NCBI RefSeq assembly: GCF_039540515.1
Contig: NZ_BAABFA010000007.1
Span: 1-64,000, forward strand
DNA from: Nemorincola caseinilytica
Lineage (GTDB): Bacteria > Bacteroidota > Bacteroidia > Chitinophagales > Chitinophagaceae
Direction of reading: 5' to 3'
Length of the DNA: 64,000 nucleotides
Made by a program: the position numbers and the translations under genes. Shown here piece after piece: positions 15,123 to 24,523 of this stretch. Position 1 is the first letter of the stretch, and each line of letters opens with the position of its first letter. Below the pieces are notes generated by a model that saw only the letters and a list, made by a program, of their open reading frames with translations, did no database searches and had not been told where the DNA came from.

Positions 15123-17750
15123 TTACAGCAGCCCCCGCACTTTGTCTATAACGGCCTGCAGCCCACCTACATCCTGCCCACCTGCCGTAGCAAGGGTCTT
15201 TTGCCCGCCGCCACCGCCCTTTATCAGGGGCGCCACATGCTCCTTTATTATCTTGCCAGCATCCAGTCCGCGGGCGGCATGTACCTTTTCGTCCACGCCT
15301 ACAGCTACAAAGGCCTTGCCATCTATATTGGCGCACAGCACTACCACATGGTCGTTCAGGTGGTTCTTCAGGTCGGTACACAGCTTTTTCAGGCCATCGG
15401 CGCTGCTCACGGTCACTATCTGCCCTATGTACGATACCTGGTTCACTATCTCGTCTTTCGTCAGCAGTTCGTTGCGAATACCCACCAACTGGCGTGCCTC
15501 CAGGTTCTCTACATGTTTTTCCAGTTGGGTACGCTCTTCCTGTAGTTTTTCTATGGCCTTCACCGGGTCTTTGGCATTCTTCAACTGCGCCGCTATGTTG
15601 GCTATCAGCTGCAGTTGCTCGTTTATGAAGTGCTCTGCGGCCAGCCCGCTCACCGCCTCTACACGGCGCACGCCTGCGGCCACTGCCGCCTCGCTCGTTA
15701 TCTTGAAGTACCCCAACTGTCCTGTAGCGCCCACATGGGTACCACCGCACAGCTCTATAGAGTACTGCGGATCCATTACCACCACGCGCACGGTATTGCC
15801 ATATTTCTCGCCAAAGAGCGCCATGGCGCCCATTGCCACTGCCTCCTCTTTGGCCATTTCCTTTATCACTACGGGTATGTTCTCGCGTATCTTCTGGTTC
15901 ACTATGGCCTCTATGCGCTTTAGCTCCTCCTCTGTTACCTTGGCAAAGTGCGAGAAGTCGAAACGCAGATGCTCCTCGTTCACCAGCGATCCCTTCTGGG
16001 CCACATGCGTGCCCAGTACCTCGCGCAGGGCGGCATGCAGCAGGTGCGTGGCGCTGTGGTGCACCGCTGTGGCCACACGCTTGCCGGCATCTATACGCGC
16101 ATGCACAGGGGCCGTCACATTCTCCGGCAACACCTCTGCAAAGTGTACTATCATGCCATCTTCTTTCTTCGTATCTATTATCTGTATGGCCTCGTTGGGG
16201 AATATCAACTCGCCCGTATCGCCCACCTGGCCACCGCTTTCGGCATAGAAAGGGGTGGTATCCAGCACTATCTGGTAAGATTCCTTGCCCTTGGCGCTCA
16301 CCTTGCGGTACTTCATTATGCTGGCATCGGCCTCGTGATGGTCATACCCTACGAATACCGAGGCATTGCCTTCCCTCAGCACTACCCAGTCCTGCGTGTC
16401 CAGCGCAGTGGCCGCACGGCTGCGAGCCTTCTGCTGCTGCATCTCGGCGGCAAAGGCATCCTCATCTACCTGCAGACCCTGCTCGCTACCTATCAGCCTC
16501 GTCAGGTCTATAGGGAAACCATAGGTATCATATAGCTCGAAAGCGGCCTTACCATCTATGGTTATGGTATCGCGGCTGCGTGTATCGGCTATTATGTCGT
16601 CTATCTTACGCAGGCCTTTGTCCAGCGTACGCAGGAAGGCCTCTTCCTCCTCCTTTACCACACGGCTCACAAGGTCGGCCTGCTTGTGCAGCTCAGGGAA
16701 CACATCCTCGAACTGCTTTGCCAGTGCAGGCATCAGCTGGAACAGCAGCGGCTGCTTATACCCCAGGTAAGAGTAGTAGTAGCGCACCGCGCGGCGCAGT
16801 ATGCGGCGTATCACATAGCCCGCGCCCGTGTTCGATGGCAGTTGTCCGTCGGCTATGGTAAAGCCTATGGCCCTTATGTGGTCGGCCAGCACACGGAAGG
16901 CTATATCCTGCTTGCGGTCGCTGTAGCCATAAGGCTTGCCCACTATCTTCTCTATTATGCCTATGGTGCCGGTAAATACATCGGTATCATAGTTGCTCTG
17001 CTTGTTCTGCAACACACGCACCAGCCGCTCGAAGCCCATACCCGTATCTACATGCTTGGCGGGTAGTGGCACCAGCGTACCATCTTTCTGCCTGTTGAAC
17101 TGCATGAACACATTGTTCCATATCTCTATCACCTGCGGGTGGTCTGCATTCACCAGGTCGCGGCCGGGCTGCTGTGCTTTCTCCTCATCGGTGCGGCAGT
17201 CCACATGTATCTCCGAGCAGGGGCCGCAGGGGCCTGTATCGCCCATCTCCCAAAAGTTGTCCTTTTTGCTGCCCAGCAGTATACGGTCTTCGCTCACATG
17301 GCGTTTCCACAGGTCGTAGGCCTCCTGGTCCATAGGCAGGTCCTCGGCGCTGTCCCCGCCAAAAACGGTCACATACAGCTTGTCCTTCGGTATGCCATAT
17401 ACTTCTGTCAGCAACTCCCAGCTCCATGCTATTGCCTCGGCCTTGAAGTAGTCGCCAAAGCTCCAGTTGCCTAGCATCTCGAACATGGTATGGTGATAGG
17501 TATCCACACCTACTTCCTCCAGGTCGTTGTGCTTGCCGCTCACGCGTAGGCACTTCTGCGTATCGGCTATACGGGTATGCTCCGGCTCGCGGTTGCCCAG
17601 GAAATAGTCCTTGAACTGGTTCATACCTGCATTGGTGAACAGGAGCGTAGGGTCGTTCTTCACCACTATCGGGGCCGATGGTACTATATCATGGCCTTTG
17701 CTGCGAAAAAAATCAAGGAACTGGCGGCGTATCTCGGTTGCTGTGAGCAT
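15123..17750 (-). CDS. alaS: Alanine--tRNA ligase
   Basis: This enzyme charges tRNA-Ala in the cytoplasm. The 875 residues match the family. The N-terminal class II catalytic domain opens ATEIRRQFLDFFRSKGH with FTNAGMNQFKDYF. The editing domain carries the zinc-binding HHSATHLLHAAL and CGGTHVG. The C-terminal DHHA1 domain ends with GGGGGQKTLATAGGQDVGG. The start ATG at 17750 directly precedes the conserved opening. A possible -7 box, TAGTTTTG, lies on the minus strand at 17783-17776. It is a single gene; the 127 bases beyond its stop hold no gene, and no clear terminator hairpin was seen there. Confidence 0.98.
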   Translation of the reverse strand: MLTATEIRRQFLDFFRSKGHDIVPSAPIVVKNDPTLLFTNAGMNQFKDYFLGNREPEHTRIADTQKCLRVSGKHNDLEEVGVDTYHHTMFEMLGNWSFGDYFKAEAIAWSWELLTEVYGIPKDKLYVTVFGGDSAEDLPMDQEAYDLWKRHVSEDRILLGSKKDNFWEMGDTGPCGPCSEIHVDCRTDEEKAQQPGRDLVNADHPQVIEIWNNVFMQFNRQKDGTLVPLPAKHVDTGMGFERLVRVLQNKQSNYDTDVFTGTIGIIEKIVGKPYGYSDRKQDIAFRVLADHIRAIGFTIADGQLPSNTGAGYVIRRILRRAVRYYYSYLGYKQPLLFQLMPALAKQFEDVFPELHKQADLVSRVVKEEEEAFLRTLDKGLRKIDDIIADTRSRDTITIDGKAAFELYDTYGFPIDLTRLIGSEQGLQVDEDAFAAEMQQQKARSRAATALDTQDWVVLREGNASVFVGYDHHEADASIMKYRKVSAKGKESYQIVLDTTPFYAESGGQVGDTGELIFPNEAIQIIDTKKEDGMIVHFAEVLPENVTAPVHARIDAGKRVATAVHHSATHLLHAALREVLGTHVAQKGSLVNEEHLRFDFSHFAKVTEEELKRIEAIVNQKIRENIPVVIKEMAKEEAVAMGAMALFGEKYGNTVRVVVMDPQYSIELCGGTHVGATGQLGYFKITSEAAVAAGVRRVEAVSGLAAEHFINEQLQLIANIAAQLKNAKDPVKAIEKLQEERTQLEKHVENLEARQLVGIRNELLTKDEIVNQVSYIGQIVTVSSADGLKKLCTDLKNHLNDHVVVLCANIDGKAFVAVGVDEKVHAARGLDAGKIIKEHVAPLIKGGGGGQKTLATAGGQDVGGLQAVIDKVRGLL

Positions 17751-17850
17751 TATTATATGATATTAAAACAGGCTGCAAAACTAATGGAAAAGATGCAAGG
17801 AAGGGAACTCCCATATTCCGTAATTTTAGGTATACAAGCAGCTTTCGCCA

Positions 17851-18339
17851 ATGAGATACACCGCAAAAGGCAAGTATGGCAAGTCTATAGAGTTGACGGA
17901 CGACAAGGCCGCCCTGCTGGGCAGTGTGCGCCGCGCTTCGTGGAGGGCCATAAGGGGCGCCATCATCTCAGTTGGCGGTACAGAATATACCGTAGCGCCC
18001 CGTGGGGTATTCAACCGAACGGTAGATGTCACCAAAGACGGGCAGCAGCTCATATCCTGCACCTTCAAGCCCATGGGCAAGGTGGTCATCACCACTGCCA
18101 ATGGCACATCGTATACCCTAAAACGCACCAACTTCTTTCGTGGGCATTATGGCCTGTTCTCCTCGCAAGACCAGCAGATAGTCACCATTGTGCCCCACTT
18201 CAAGCTCTGGTTCTTCGGCATTACATACGATATAGATACCGATGACAACTATACCGAGGGCCGCGATACCCTCTTGCTACTGCTGCTGGTATATGCCATC
18301 AATACCATGCAGCGGGCCGCAGCAGCCGCAGCCACCTGA
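17851..18339 (+). CDS. Hypothetical protein, possibly tubby/LURP-like beta protein
   Basis: A 162-residue product without a signal peptide. It is beta-rich (IELTDDKAALLGSVRRAS, SVGGTEYTVAPRG, ISCTFKPMGKVVITTANGTS) and ends with one hydrophobic helix (TLLLLLLVYAIN), followed by an Ala run. A beta-barrel closed by a C-terminal hydrophobic helix is the layout of the tubby C-like and scramblase-related folds, so such a fold is possible. The helix could instead be a C-terminal membrane anchor. It is divergent from alaS and convergent with the DUF4290 gene. No function can be assigned. Confidence 0.6.
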   Translation: MRYTAKGKYGKSIELTDDKAALLGSVRRASWRAIRGAIISVGGTEYTVAPRGVFNRTVDVTKDGQQLISCTFKPMGKVVITTANGTSYTLKRTNFFRGHYGLFSSQDQQIVTIVPHFKLWFFGITYDIDTDDNYTEGRDTLLLLLLVYAINTMQRAAAAAAT

Positions 18340-18346
18340 TATTCGT

Positions 18347-18381
18347 ATAAAAGCCGATAGCCGCCCATGGGGGCGGCTATC
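18347..18381 (-). terminator. Terminator of the DUF4290 gene
   Basis: GATAGCCGCC / GGCGGCTATC stem (18356-18381). The minus strand continues GGCTTTTATA. It lies between two convergent genes. Confidence 0.7.
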
Positions 18382-18405
18382 GCATATCTGTAGCAGCTAT
18401 GCAGG

Positions 18406-19164
18406 CTATTGCCCCTGCTGCCCCTTGTTCTTGTTCTTGAACTTGCGGTTCTTGTTGAAGTTGTTGTTGTTATTGTTGTTATTGCCAAAGGCGTTGGGGT
18501 TGCTGTTGTTGAAGTTGTTGCCCCGCTGGCCACCCTGGTTGTTGCCCTTGAAGTTGCGGTTGTTGTTATTGTTGTTCCGCTGCTTGAAGTTGCGGTTGTT
18601 GTTATTGTTGTTCTGCGGCGTAATGTCAAAGTGTACCCTGTAGCCGCCGGTCTCGTACTTCAGCAGGCCGCCGCTTATCTCGGCCAGCTCGTTCTTTATC
18701 ATATCGTCATGCACGGGTTCCTTGTGCCAGTTGCCATAGGCCAGCTTCATGTAGTAGCCCACGGCCTGTGTGAGGCCATGTTTCCTTTCCTCGTTGGTCT
18801 CTTCCATAGCACGGTTCAGCAGGCCCTGTATGTTCTTGCCCAGGTGCCTGTGCTTTATCGGTCCCTGCGGATATGGCAGCACTTCCGGCCTTTTGAAGAT
18901 CGATTCCGGCGTGGGGCATGGGTATGGCCCGTCCACATCCAGCTTGAACTCCGTCATCTGGAAGAGGTGGTCCCACAGCTTATGCTTGTAATCCTCTATG
19001 GTCTTCAGGTGGGGGTTCAGCGTGCCCATCAGCTCTATTATTATCTCGGCCTGCTGCAGTCGCTTCTGGCGGTCTTCTATACCCATCAGATATTCCACCA
19101 TCTTCTGCACATTGCGCCCATATTCCGGCATCAGCATCTTGCTGCGCGTAGTATTATATTCCAT
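18406..19164 (-). CDS. DUF4290 protein with Asn-rich C-terminal tail
   Basis: DUF4290 is a Bacteroidota-specific cytoplasmic family of unknown function. The start chosen is the ATG at 19164, giving MEYNTTRSKMLMPEYGRN, the family's conserved opening; a longer frame from 19302 adds 46 unconserved residues. The globular domain is about residues 1-180. It is followed by a low-complexity tail of N runs, NFK/NFN motifs and R/K/G (about 18409-18620). The tail is encoded by tandem GTT/GTTATT-type repeats, so its length may vary between strains. Tails of this type often bind RNA or promote self-association. That role is inference. A terminator follows at 18347-18381. Confidence 0.85.
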   Translation of the reverse strand: MEYNTTRSKMLMPEYGRNVQKMVEYLMGIEDRQKRLQQAEIIIELMGTLNPHLKTIEDYKHKLWDHLFQMTEFKLDVDGPYPCPTPESIFKRPEVLPYPQGPIKHRHLGKNIQGLLNRAMEETNEERKHGLTQAVGYYMKLAYGNWHKEPVHDDMIKNELAEISGGLLKYETGGYRVHFDITPQNNNNNNRNFKQRNNNNNNRNFKGNNQGGQRGNNFNNSNPNAFGNNNNNNNNFNKNRKFKNKNKGQQGQ

Positions 19165-19399
19165 TTTATATTTGTCTTTTTGGTCTCCCATCAGGCCAAT
19201 GCACAAATGCATATGCAGCCACGGGAGTAGTTCATTAAAGAAATAATGGGACCGTTGAAAAAAGCTGGTGAAGCGGCCAGAGTAGGACAGGCGCCTGATC
19301 ACCGTGGGATGGGTCCTTTAGCAAATATAGGTATTATCGCCCAAACAGCAATATGAGGCACTCTCCCCACTCTCACACTCTCTCTTCGCTCCCCGCTCT

Positions 19400-20284
19400 C
19401 TATTTGTCCTTCCGTTCGTTGTACAGCATCTTTATCAGGCCATCTGCCAGGCCTATCTTGGGTACATATATCTCATCGGCCTCGGCCCAGCGCATCACCG
19501 ATGTATATATCTGCAGCGCAGGTACTATCACATCGGCACGGTCGTCCCGAAACTGGTACAGGTGTTTGCGCTCCTCCAGCGTGGTATTGCTCAGTTCCTT
19601 GTGGTAGTCCTTCAGCAGCTCCAGTGGCAGTGGCTTGCCCTCCTTCCGTTTCGAGATAGAGAATATCTTGTTGATGTTGCCACCCGTGCCTATGGCCTCT
19701 ATGGGGTGGTGCCCGCGCGTATAGGTCTTTATGTACCACTTCATATGGTCCCACTGCTCTTCTGTCACCTTGTTGTGCAGCAGGCGTATGGTACCTATGT
19801 TGAACGATTCTTTGAAAATGGTATGGTTCTGTGCATACATCGTTACCTCGGTGCTGCCGCCGCCCACATCTATGTACATGTAGGCCTTGTTGCTGCTCAG
19901 GTTCTCGGCTATATGCGTTTCGTATAGTACAGCGGCCTCGTACTGGCCGGTTATTATGTCCACCTGTATGCCGGTCTCGCTCAGTATAGCGGCCAGCAGT
20001 TCTCGGCCATTGCTGGCATCCCTCATGGCCGATGTGGCACATGCCCTGAAGGCCTCTACGTTGTAGATATCCATCAGTATCTTGTATGCCCTCAGCGTGT
20101 CTATCAGTTTCTTTTTCTTCAGCTCGCTCACATACCCTTTGTCGAATACATCGAAGCCCAGGCGCAGCGGTATGCGCAGCAGGCACAGCTTTGTGAAGTC
20201 TACCGTTCCATCCTTGTACACCGATGCCTCGCTTATGAGCAGTCGCGCGGCATTAGACCCTATGTCAATAGCCGCCAGTACCAT
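19400..20284 (-). CDS. ppx: Ppx/GppA family exopolyphosphatase
   Basis: A 294-residue actin-like ATPase-fold enzyme that hydrolyses polyphosphate ends or pppGpp. The N-terminal phosphate loop AAIDIGSNAARLLI, the second motif DVGGGSTEV and the GTGGNINKIF segment are all present. It lacks the C-terminal HD domain of the long E. coli enzymes, as is usual for short Ppx1-like forms in this phylum. The start codon shares a base with the ppk1 stop (TAATG at 20284), so the two genes are translationally coupled. Polyphosphate synthesis and breakdown are thus made from one transcript. Whether pppGpp is also a substrate cannot be told. Confidence 0.92.
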   Translation of the reverse strand: MVLAAIDIGSNAARLLISEASVYKDGTVDFTKLCLLRIPLRLGFDVFDKGYVSELKKKKLIDTLRAYKILMDIYNVEAFRACATSAMRDASNGRELLAAILSETGIQVDIITGQYEAAVLYETHIAENLSSNKAYMYIDVGGGSTEVTMYAQNHTIFKESFNIGTIRLLHNKVTEEQWDHMKWYIKTYTRGHHPIEAIGTGGNINKIFSISKRKEGKPLPLELLKDYHKELSNTTLEERKHLYQFRDDRADVIVPALQIYTSVMRWAEADEIYVPKIGLADGLIKMLYNERKDK

Positions 20285-22359
20285 TATTGATAGCTTTTCC
20301 CTTGTAAATACCTGTATATGGCCTCCTGCGAGCGTACCAGCACCTCTTTCTTCTGCGGCTGAACATAATTGTTACTTTGTTCATTATCCAAGATACGGCC
20401 TTTCACGTTCTCTGCAAGCTGTATGTGCAAAATATCTGTCAGCTCCTGCCGTATCTTCTCATCTTTAATAGGACAGGCCGCCTCTATGCGGTGGTCTATG
20501 TTGCGCACCATCCAGTCGGCCGATGATATGTATACGTGCATATCCTTCCCCGTCCCGAACATCAGCACCCGCGCATGCTCCAGGTTGTCGTCTATTATGC
20601 TTATCGCCCTCAGCGATCCCTTTATGCCCTTCAGCTCGGTATAGGCGCAGCATATACCGCGTATCACCATCTGCACATTCACCCCTGCCCTGGCAGCGGC
20701 ATATATCCGGTCTATGAGCACCTGGTCCACAAGGCTGTTCAGCTTTATTATCATAGCGGCAGGCTTGCCACGTTTTGCCAGCTTTATCTGCTTTTCTATA
20801 TTGGCCAGCATCACGCTGCGCATGCTCACCGGCGATACCGCCAGTGTCTTGCATGCCTTTAACGCGCCTGCCTTCTTCACCGGGTTCTCTATATGGTCGA
20901 AGATGCGGTTCATATCCGCTATTATGGTCCGGTCGGTGGTGAGCAGGGTATGGTCGCCATAGTATGTGGCCGTGTTCTCGTTCAGGTTGCCGGTGCTCAC
21001 AAAGCCATACTGTATCGTTTTGTTGAACTCGCGCTTCTTTATCACGCATATCTTGGCATGCACCTTCATATTGGGTATGCCCAGCAGCACCTTTACGCCT
21101 TCCTCTTCCAGCAGGTTCTTCCAGCGCATATTGGCCTCCTCGTCAAAGCGGGCCCGTAGCTCCAGCACCACTGTCACCTGCTTTCCATTGCGCACGGCAT
21201 TTATGAGGGCGTTCACTATTTTCGAATTCCTGGCCACACGGTAGAGGGCTATGCGTATGCTCTGCACGAACGGGTCTATGGCCGCCTCGCGCAGCAGGTC
21301 TATCACCGAGTCGAACGAGTGGTAGGGCAGGTGCAGCATCACATCGCGCTTCTGTATCACATCCATTATGCGGCATGGCTGCTGCAATAGCGGGTGTACC
21401 ATGGGCCTGGGCCTTACCCTCTGGTTCCTGAATATAGACGATGGAAAGTCTATGAAATCCTTGAAGTTGTGTATGCGCCCGCCCGGTATCAGGTTGTCCT
21501 TCTTGGTCAGCCCCAGCCGCTGCACCAGGTAGTTCAGTAGTGTGGTATCTATCTGCCTGTCGTATACGAACCTCGTGGCGCGGCCCTTCTTGCGGTTCTT
21601 CAGACCTTTTTCCAGATCGTCTATCAGGTTGGTGTTCACATCATTGTCGGTCTCCAGCTCGGCATCGCGCGTCACCTTTATGATATAGCTCATGAACCTG
21701 TCGAACCCGAACGGGGCGAACAGCATGGGCAGGTTGTACCGTATGATATCCTCCAGCAGTATGATGTCCGTACTCCCCTTCTCCGATGGCATTATCACGA
21801 ACCTCGGCAATACCTTCGTAGGTATCTCTATCAGCGCATAGCGCTGCGCCATCGATTCGCTGGTCTTGCCCAGCACACAGGCCAGGTATATCGATTTGTC
21901 GCGCAGCAGCGGCATCTGCGGTATCGATTCTATCATCAGTGGTATGATCTGCGTCCTCACCTTCTCCTCGAAGTACTTGGACACGAACTCCTTCTGCGGC
22001 CTTGATAGCTGCTTCTCGTTCTTGATGAGTATGTGTTGCTGCTCCAGCTCGCGTATTATGTCCGAGTACGATGCATCGAACTCCTGCTGCTGCGTCAGCA
22101 CCGTCTGCTGTATCTTCTTCAGTATCTTGGCGGGGTTGCTCTCCAGGTGCACTTTCGCGGCCTTGCCCAGCATCACCATCTTGTTCAGGGTGGCCACGCG
22201 CACCCTGAAGAATTCGTCCAGGTTGTTCGAGAAGATACCCAGGAATTTGATCCTGTCCTGTATATGGTTCTCCGGATCGTTGGCCTCCTGCAACACACGC
22301 GCATTGAATGCCAGCCAGCTTAGATCGCGTATTATCGTCTGTTTCGGGTTCTTCTGCAT
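20284..22359 (-). CDS. ppk1: Polyphosphate kinase 1
   Basis: The enzyme polymerises the ATP gamma-phosphate into polyphosphate at the membrane. The 691 residues match the family: an N domain (RDLSWLAFNARVLQEA, IFSNNLDEFFRVRVA), a head domain, and two phospholipase-D-like C domains. The histidine of MKVHAKICVI is the predicted phosphorylated residue, and STGNLNENTATYYGDH with the later MHVYISSADW complete the active site. It is coupled to ppx downstream. A bestrophin gene and a universal stress protein gene lie upstream on the same strand, but a terminator at 22482-22515 separates them. Confidence 0.96.
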   Translation of the reverse strand: MQKNPKQTIIRDLSWLAFNARVLQEANDPENHIQDRIKFLGIFSNNLDEFFRVRVATLNKMVMLGKAAKVHLESNPAKILKKIQQTVLTQQQEFDASYSDIIRELEQQHILIKNEKQLSRPQKEFVSKYFEEKVRTQIIPLMIESIPQMPLLRDKSIYLACVLGKTSESMAQRYALIEIPTKVLPRFVIMPSEKGSTDIILLEDIIRYNLPMLFAPFGFDRFMSYIIKVTRDAELETDNDVNTNLIDDLEKGLKNRKKGRATRFVYDRQIDTTLLNYLVQRLGLTKKDNLIPGGRIHNFKDFIDFPSSIFRNQRVRPRPMVHPLLQQPCRIMDVIQKRDVMLHLPYHSFDSVIDLLREAAIDPFVQSIRIALYRVARNSKIVNALINAVRNGKQVTVVLELRARFDEEANMRWKNLLEEEGVKVLLGIPNMKVHAKICVIKKREFNKTIQYGFVSTGNLNENTATYYGDHTLLTTDRTIIADMNRIFDHIENPVKKAGALKACKTLAVSPVSMRSVMLANIEKQIKLAKRGKPAAMIIKLNSLVDQVLIDRIYAAARAGVNVQMVIRGICCAYTELKGIKGSLRAISIIDDNLEHARVLMFGTGKDMHVYISSADWMVRNIDHRIEAACPIKDEKIRQELTDILHIQLAENVKGRILDNEQSNNYVQPQKKEVLVRSQEAIYRYLQGKSYQ

Positions 22360-22481
22360 ATACAGTATATATCAGGCATCCTGATGGTGGCGCGAAAATA
22401 CTGCCATATACGCTGGCATCTTACCACCATACGCAAGGTAATGGTGATTTTACATAAAATTAATATTGGGAAGGATATTAG

Positions 22482-22515
22482 AATAAAGCAGCCCGCGGCG
22501 CGAAGCCACAGGCTG
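22482..22515 (-). terminator. Terminator of the bestrophin gene
   Basis: On the minus strand CAGCCTGTGGC-TTCGC-GCCGCGGGCTG forms an uninterrupted 11-bp stem with two G-U pairs. CTTTATT follows. It separates the bestrophin gene from ppk1. Confidence 0.75.
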
Positions 22516-22530
22516 ATCTTTATTCATCCT

Positions 22531-23451
22531 CTACATCACGAAAAAGGTCTCTTTTTCCCTTATGGCCATGGTCACATCTGCCATCAGGGGTTCGCGTATC
22601 ATCTGTTTCAGATCGCGCTCTATATTCCCGGCAATGGTGGTCACCGGGGTATCGGTAGGCTTGTTGTCAAAGGGATCTTGCAGGTGTATGGCCATCTTCT
22701 CTATCAGCAGGAAGCAGGCCGATATAGCGGTCACTACCAGTATCTCGGCCCAGCCAAAGAAGTCTATGAGGCCAAAGGGCAGCAGCCCTATGAACAGCAG
22801 CAGCGAAAAGTGTATGTACAGGCTGTAGGTAGATGGGAATACAGTGTTCTTTATACGCTCGGCCTTGCCCTGCGAGTCGCACAGGCGCGATAGCGTACGG
22901 TCCAGCTCTACCTGCTGGTAGCGGTTCAGCCAGCCCTCGCGCATGGCTATGGTTATATCGCGGGCATGCAGGTTCAGCATGGCGGCGGGCTTGTTTGTAT
23001 ACCCGGCCAAGTAGTCCATATCGCTCTTGTCCAGCCACTTTTCCAGTCCCTGCAGGGCATTGCGGCCGCGCAGGTGCTGGCCCAAGCTGTAGGTCCAGGC
23101 TATCTGCCTGTTCACAAAGCGGTTCCTGAACTGCTCTATCGCTTCGTCCTTGTATTCCTTGTCCAGGAAGCAGAGCATCTGGCGGGCCACAGTGCGCGAG
23201 TCGTTCACTACGGCACCCCATATATGGCGTGCCTCCCACCAGCGGTCATAGGCCTGGTTCGACCTGAAGCCCAGCAGCAGCGATATCACCGTGCCCAGCA
23301 TGGCAGGCACCGACAGCGGTATGGCTATCCGCACAAAGTGGAAGTTATGGTACATTATCCATACCAGTATAGAATAGGCCAGCACGCCCATCACTTCGTA
23401 CTTTATCTTCCCAAATGTATAATGGAACGGTATCTTCTCTTTCAGCAGCAT
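22531..23451 (-). CDS. Bestrophin family ion channel
   Basis: A 306-residue membrane protein of the bestrophin/UPF0187 family, forming pentameric anion (or cation) channels. The conserved start IPFHYTFGKIKYEV leads into the first membrane helix. SVPAMLGTVISLLLGFRSNQAYDRWWEAR is the signature second helix and RWWEAR loop. Two further helices (YIHFSLLLFIGLLPFGLIDFF and ILVVTAISACFLLIEKMA) follow. The C-terminus (QDPFDNKPTDTPV) carries the typical NPF/DPF segment. It is 23 bases after the universal stress protein gene. The ion selectivity is not readable from sequence. Confidence 0.92.
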   Translation of the reverse strand: MLLKEKIPFHYTFGKIKYEVMGVLAYSILVWIMYHNFHFVRIAIPLSVPAMLGTVISLLLGFRSNQAYDRWWEARHIWGAVVNDSRTVARQMLCFLDKEYKDEAIEQFRNRFVNRQIAWTYSLGQHLRGRNALQGLEKWLDKSDMDYLAGYTNKPAAMLNLHARDITIAMREGWLNRYQQVELDRTLSRLCDSQGKAERIKNTVFPSTYSLYIHFSLLLFIGLLPFGLIDFFGWAEILVVTAISACFLLIEKMAIHLQDPFDNKPTDTPVTTIAGNIERDLKQMIREPLMADVTMAIREKETFFVM

Positions 23452-23474
23452 CTCTTTCGGTTTTACAGGGTTAT

Positions 23475-23951
23475 TTATATCGTTCCTACTTCGGCCACTT
23501 CTTTTGCAGTGGCCGTTACCGGGCTTGTTACCGGTCTCAGGTCGGTCATTATCTCTATTCCCGATCTTTTGAACATGCGCAGCGGGTTCACACTGTCTCT
23601 TACCAGCGGTATGAAACGATAGCCCTCCGGCAGCGCTATCAGGTCTATCCTGTTCGCCTCGGCATAGTTGCGGAAGGCAACATCGGTAGAGCCATACATA
23701 ATGCCAAAGCTTATGTTATCTATATTGCCGGTCTGTTTTTTCACTTTGCGGCATTTCAGGCGCAGCTCCTCGGTTATGAAGCCATAATGGCCGCCACCAC
23801 CCATACGCACCATGGCATCTACCAGGCTGTCAGGTATGTCGAATGCGTGAAAAAGAAAGATGTTCACTCTGTCGTCTATAGCTCTCGCTACACGGCCTGC
23901 CAGCTCGGCAGATACTGGTGTCAGGTCCGATGGTATCAACACGTTTTTCAT
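23475..23951 (-). CDS. Universal stress protein-like protein
   Basis: The start chosen is the ATG at 23951, giving MKNVLIPSDLTPVSAELAGRV, the standard UspA opening; a longer frame from 24005 adds 18 residues without conservation. A single, rather short alpha/beta nucleotide-binding domain of about 158 residues. The middle part is atypical, and the C-terminal ATP-binding GxxG-type loop is not clear (ALPEGYRFIPLVRDSV instead). It may therefore have lost ATP binding. It lies just upstream of the bestrophin gene, and the two probably share a transcript. Confidence 0.75.
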   Translation of the reverse strand: MKNVLIPSDLTPVSAELAGRVARAIDDRVNIFLFHAFDIPDSLVDAMVRMGGGGHYGFITEELRLKCRKVKKQTGNIDNISFGIMYGSTDVAFRNYAEANRIDLIALPEGYRFIPLVRDSVNPLRMFKRSGIEIMTDLRPVTSPVTATAKEVAEVGTI

Positions 23952-24124
23952 AGCTATTATACTGTTTTGGTTCTGTGGCAAAGATGCACCCACGGTATTA
24001 GCCACCCCTAAACATCAAATTAGATAGTGATAAAACATTCATTAGAGCAACATTAGAAACATTCATCCCCCACAGGCCGATGCCGGCCGGCCGCAGTGGT
24101 GCCGCCGTTTCGTATTTTTGCATC

Positions 24125-24523
24125 ATGGAAAGACCCCGGCTAGACAAATACCTTTGGGCCATAAGACTGTTCAAGACACGCACCCAGGCCACCGAGGCCA
24201 TAGATAGCGGCAAGGTAAAGATGAACAGCGCTGCCGTAAAGCCATCGCGCACGGTATCGGTAGGCGACCGCTACCAGGTACGCACGCCTGAAGGCCGCAA
24301 GACCATAGAGGTGACCGCACTGCTGCACAACAGAGTAGCATACCCCGAGGCCATAAAACACTATATAGATATCACACCCGAGGAAGATAAGGTACTGAAC
24401 GCCGCCACTACATCCAGCTTCTATACCGGAAAGCGCCTAAGTAAAACAGGCCGCCCCACTAAGAAACAGCGGCGCGACCTGGACGATCTTATGAACGATG
24501 TGCCCGAAAGCACAGATGTTTAA
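24125..24523 (+). CDS. S4-domain RNA-binding protein, Hsp15 family
   Basis: A 132-residue RNA-binding protein. The ATG at 24125 gives MERPRLDKYLWAIRLFKTRT, the typical start of the HslR/Hsp15 group; an upstream frame from 24080 has no support. The S4 domain covers about residues 4-65 (QATEAIDSGKVKMNSAAVKPS). A basic C-terminus follows (KTGRPTKKQRRDLDDLM), as in family members that bind 50S subunits carrying nascent chains and recycle them under heat stress. The stop overlaps that of the convergent lipoprotein gene by 3 bases. Confidence 0.88.
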   Translation: MERPRLDKYLWAIRLFKTRTQATEAIDSGKVKMNSAAVKPSRTVSVGDRYQVRTPEGRKTIEVTALLHNRVAYPEAIKHYIDITPEEDKVLNAATTSSFYTGKRLSKTGRPTKKQRRDLDDLMNDVPESTDV

